From RYN-230 sp963718305 (GTDB taxonomy: Bacteria; Actinomycetota; Actinomycetes; Streptosporangiales; Streptosporangiaceae): DNA of 64,000 nt. The notes below the pieces were generated by a model. That model searched no databases. It was given only the letters and a program-made list of their open reading frames with translations, and was not told where the DNA came from. Shown piece by piece: positions 62,039-64,000 of this stretch; position 1 is the first letter of the stretch, and each line of letters begins with the position of its first letter. Both the position numbers and the translations under genes were made by a program. The stretch lies in assembly GCA_963718305.1 (NCBI GenBank), contig CAVQZG010000003.1:1-64000 (forward strand), written 5' to 3'.

Positions 62039-64000
62039 GTGGCCGGTGATGTGGCAACGACCGGCGGTGCCGGGACTGGAGCCACTCATGCCCTCCCGGG
62101 CCAGCCCGGCGCGGCGGCGGAGGACACGGTGGCGTCGCCGCCCGCCGAAGCAGGCCCGGCTGAGCTGGACACCGAGCAGGAGAGCGCGGCCGACGAGACT
62201 GCCACGGCCCCGGGGTCCCGGTCGCTCAACGGCCGGAGCCCGGCCACCAGCCGGAGCGCGGGAGTCGGGCGCGGCGCCGGGTCCGGACGGGCCGCCCGAC
62301 GGCTGGCCCGGCTCGGGGCGGCCCGGGGCGGCGGGATCAACCCGGTGCTCGAGCCGATGATCAAAACGGTGCGCGCGACCCACCCCAAGGCGGATGTCCG
62401 GCTGATCGAGCACGCCTACGACGTGGCCGCGCACTGGCATACCGGGCAGAAGCGCAAGAGCGGCGACCCGTACATCACCCATCCGCTCGCCGTGGCCACC
62501 ATCCTGGCCGAGCTGGGCATGAACCACGAGACCCTGTGCGCGGCCCTGCTGCACGACACGGTGGAGGACACCGACTACGCCCTCGATACGCTGCGCGCCG
62601 ATTTCGGGGACGAGATCGCGGCCCTGGTGGACGGGGTCACCAAGCTGGACAAGGTCAAGTACGGCGAGGTCGCCGAGGCCGAGACCGTGCGCAAGATGGT
62701 GGTCGCGATGTCCCGCGACATCAGGGTCCTGGTCATCAAGCTCGCCGACCGCCTGCACAACATGCGCACGCTGCGCTATCTGCCCCGGGCCAAGCAGGAG
62801 CGCAAGTCGCGTGAGGTGCTGGAGATCTTCGCGCCGCTCGCGCACCGGCTGGGCATGAACACCATCAAGTGGGAGCTGGAGGACCTGGCCTTCGCGACGC
62901 TGTACCCCAAGCGGTACGACGAGATCGCCCGGCTGGTCTCCGAGCGCGCCCCGGGCCGCGACGTCTTCCTCGAAGAGGTCATCGTGGACGTCTCCACTGA
63001 CCTGCGCGACGCCAAGGTCAAGGCCCGGGTGACCGGCCGCCCCAAGCACTACTACTCCGTCTACCAGAAGATGATCGCCCGCAACGTGGGCTTCGACGAC
63101 ATCTACGACCTGGTGGGCATCCGCGTCCTGGTGGACTCGGTGCGTGACTGCTACGCGGCACTCGGCACCGTCCACGCCCGGTGGAACCCCGTTCCCGGGC
63201 GGTTCAAGGACTACATCGCGATGCCCAAGTTCAACATGTACCAGTCGCTGCACACCACCGTGATCGGCCCGGGCGGCAAGCCGGTCGAGCTGCAGATCAG
63301 GACCTGGGGCATGCACCGGCGCGCGGAGTACGGCGTGGCCGCGCACTGGAAGTACAAGGAAGAGGTGGCCGGCAGCGGCCGGGGAGGCCGGGACGGCGCC
63401 GGCGACATGGCCTGGCTCCGCCAGCTCGTGGACTGGCAGCGGGAGACGGCCGATCCGGCCGAGTTCCTGGAGTCGCTCCGGTTCGACCTCGGGGCCGCCG
63501 AGGTCTACGTGTTCACCCCGCGGGGCGAGGTTATCGCGCTGCCCCAGGGGGCCACGCCGGTGGACTTCGCCTACGCCATCCACACCGAGGTGGGGCACCG
63601 CACCATCGGGGCCCGGGTCAACGGCCGCCTGGTGGCGCTGGAAAGCACCCTGGACAACGGCGACACCGTCGAGATCTTCACCTCCAAGGCCCAGGACGCC
63701 GGCCCGAGCCACGACTGGCTGCAGTTCGTCAAGAGCGCCCGGGCCCGCAACAAGATCCGGCACTGGTTCTCCAAGGAGCGCCGGGAAGCCGCGACCGAGA
63801 CCGGCAAGACCGCCATCGCCCGGGCCATGCGCAAGCACGGCCTGCCGCTGCAGCGCCTGGCCACCGGCGACGCGCTGCTGACCATCGCGACCGAGCTGCA
63901 CTACCCGGACCTGTCCGCGCTGTACGCCGCGGTGGGGGAAGGCCACGTCAGCGCGCAGTCGGTGGCGTCCAAGCTGGTCCAGTCGGCCGGCGGGATAGCG
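62039..64000 (+). CDS. relA: Bifunctional (p)ppGpp synthetase/hydrolase, 3' end outside the window
   Basis: 654 residues are present, running off the right edge. Start at the GTG at 62039, five bases after GAGGAG; the first 105 residues are a variable A/G/T/E-rich extension. Then comes the HD hydrolase domain (YITHPLAVATILAELG; HDTVEDT with His172-Asp173), the synthetase domain (RVTGRPKHYYSVYQKM, IYDLVGIRVLVDS, RFKDYIAMPKFNMYQSLHTT, RAEYGVAAHWKYKE) and the TGS domain (EVYVFTPRGEVIALPQGATP, DFAYAIHTEVGHRTIGARVN). The HD motif suggests hydrolase activity, so this is the single Rel enzyme. The ACT/RRM C-terminus is outside. Confidence 0.95.
   Translation, partial: MAGDVATTGGAGTGATHALPGQPGAAAEDTVASPPAEAGPAELDTEQESAADETATAPGSRSLNGRSPATSRSAGVGRGAGSGRAARRLARLGAARGGGINPVLEPMIKTVRATHPKADVRLIEHAYDVAAHWHTGQKRKSGDPYITHPLAVATILAELGMNHETLCAALLHDTVEDTDYALDTLRADFGDEIAALVDGVTKLDKVKYGEVAEAETVRKMVVAMSRDIRVLVIKLADRLHNMRTLRYLPRAKQERKSREVLEIFAPLAHRLGMNTIKWELEDLAFATLYPKRYDEIARLVSERAPGRDVFLEEVIVDVSTDLRDAKVKARVTGRPKHYYSVYQKMIARNVGFDDIYDLVGIRVLVDSVRDCYAALGTVHARWNPVPGRFKDYIAMPKFNMYQSLHTTVIGPGGKPVELQIRTWGMHRRAEYGVAAHWKYKEEVAGSGRGGRDGAGDMAWLRQLVDWQRETADPAEFLESLRFDLGAAEVYVFTPRGEVIALPQGATPVDFAYAIHTEVGHRTIGARVNGRLVALESTLDNGDTVEIFTSKAQDAGPSHDWLQFVKSARARNKIRHWFSKERREAATETGKTAIARAMRKHGLPLQRLATGDALLTIATELHYPDLSALYAAVGEGHVSAQSVASKLVQSAGGIA

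Overview
This is a 64 kb piece of a very GC-rich actinobacterial chromosome (roughly 70% GC or above, judged by eye). The right half carries the order thrS, HIT protein, pgsA, PIM acyltransferase, pimA, pdxS, pdxT, yebC, ruvC-ruvA-ruvB, yajC-secD-secF, apt, relA, which is conserved across Actinobacteria and includes phosphatidylinositol mannoside genes. An SsgB-type sporulation and division protein (22606-23028) points to a mycelial, sporulating actinomycete. The CU044_5270-type anti-sigma partner, DoxX, Eis-like and HutH genes agree with that. The species cannot be named from the sequence alone.

Layout. 1-5.1 kb: a TetR regulator with a 24-bp palindromic operator, a degenerate copy of the same regulator, and three enzymes (SDR, alpha/beta hydrolase, saccharopine-dehydrogenase-like reductase), then a frameshifted nucleotidyltransferase. 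5.3-9.4 kb: an accessory hotspot with a displaced 3' half of tRNA-Thr(GGT), short repeats resembling integrase arm sites, an ISL3-type insertion sequence with terminal repeats and a decayed transposase, a reductase-like gene, a displaced 3' half of tRNA-Val, a phage endonuclease VII and an intact tRNA array Gly(GCC)-Cys(GCA)-Val(GAC). 9.5-32.3 kb: housekeeping and regulatory genes, including an FtsX-type permease, two ECF sigma factors, a MocR regulator without its PLP lysine, hutH, a class IV aminotransferase, an ArnT-like glycosyltransferase, ssgB, tRNA-Val(CAC), an epimerase/TetR divergent pair, DoxX, an ABC exporter pair and an arginase-like protein. 32.3-41.8 kb: a trpB-trpA-GntR operon with a likely GntR operator, an amino-acid permease, a D-serine/D-threonine-type PLP enzyme with a monooxygenase-like partner, CorA and an L,D-transpeptidase. 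41.9-64 kb: the conserved core block, ending inside relA.

How the genes fit together. pgsA, the acyltransferase and pimA overlap by 4 bp and form a PI/PIM membrane-lipid operon. pdxS and pdxT form PLP synthase, with an orphan ClpC N-domain gene between them. ruvC-ruvA-ruvB overlap and make the Holliday-junction resolvasome. yajC-secD-secF-apt-relA follow as a transport and stringent-response run with a recognisable promoter before yajC.

Oddities. Several otherwise well-conserved genes carry single-base shifts (pgsA, secD, ruvB, an Eis-like acetyltransferase, the GntR regulator, the L,D-transpeptidase), often in repeats or GC runs. Either the assembly has residual indels or slippage in repeats is common here. 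Short in-frame repeats of A/G/S/Q-rich pentapeptides also appear in unrelated proteins (TrpA, the D-serine-dehydratase-like enzyme, the L,D-transpeptidase). No clear, complete new defence, biosynthetic or mobile system is visible. The best leads are the tRNA/att-like hotspot, the repeat tracts with out-of-phase units, the orphan ClpC N-domain protein and the regulators and enzymes with missing key residues.
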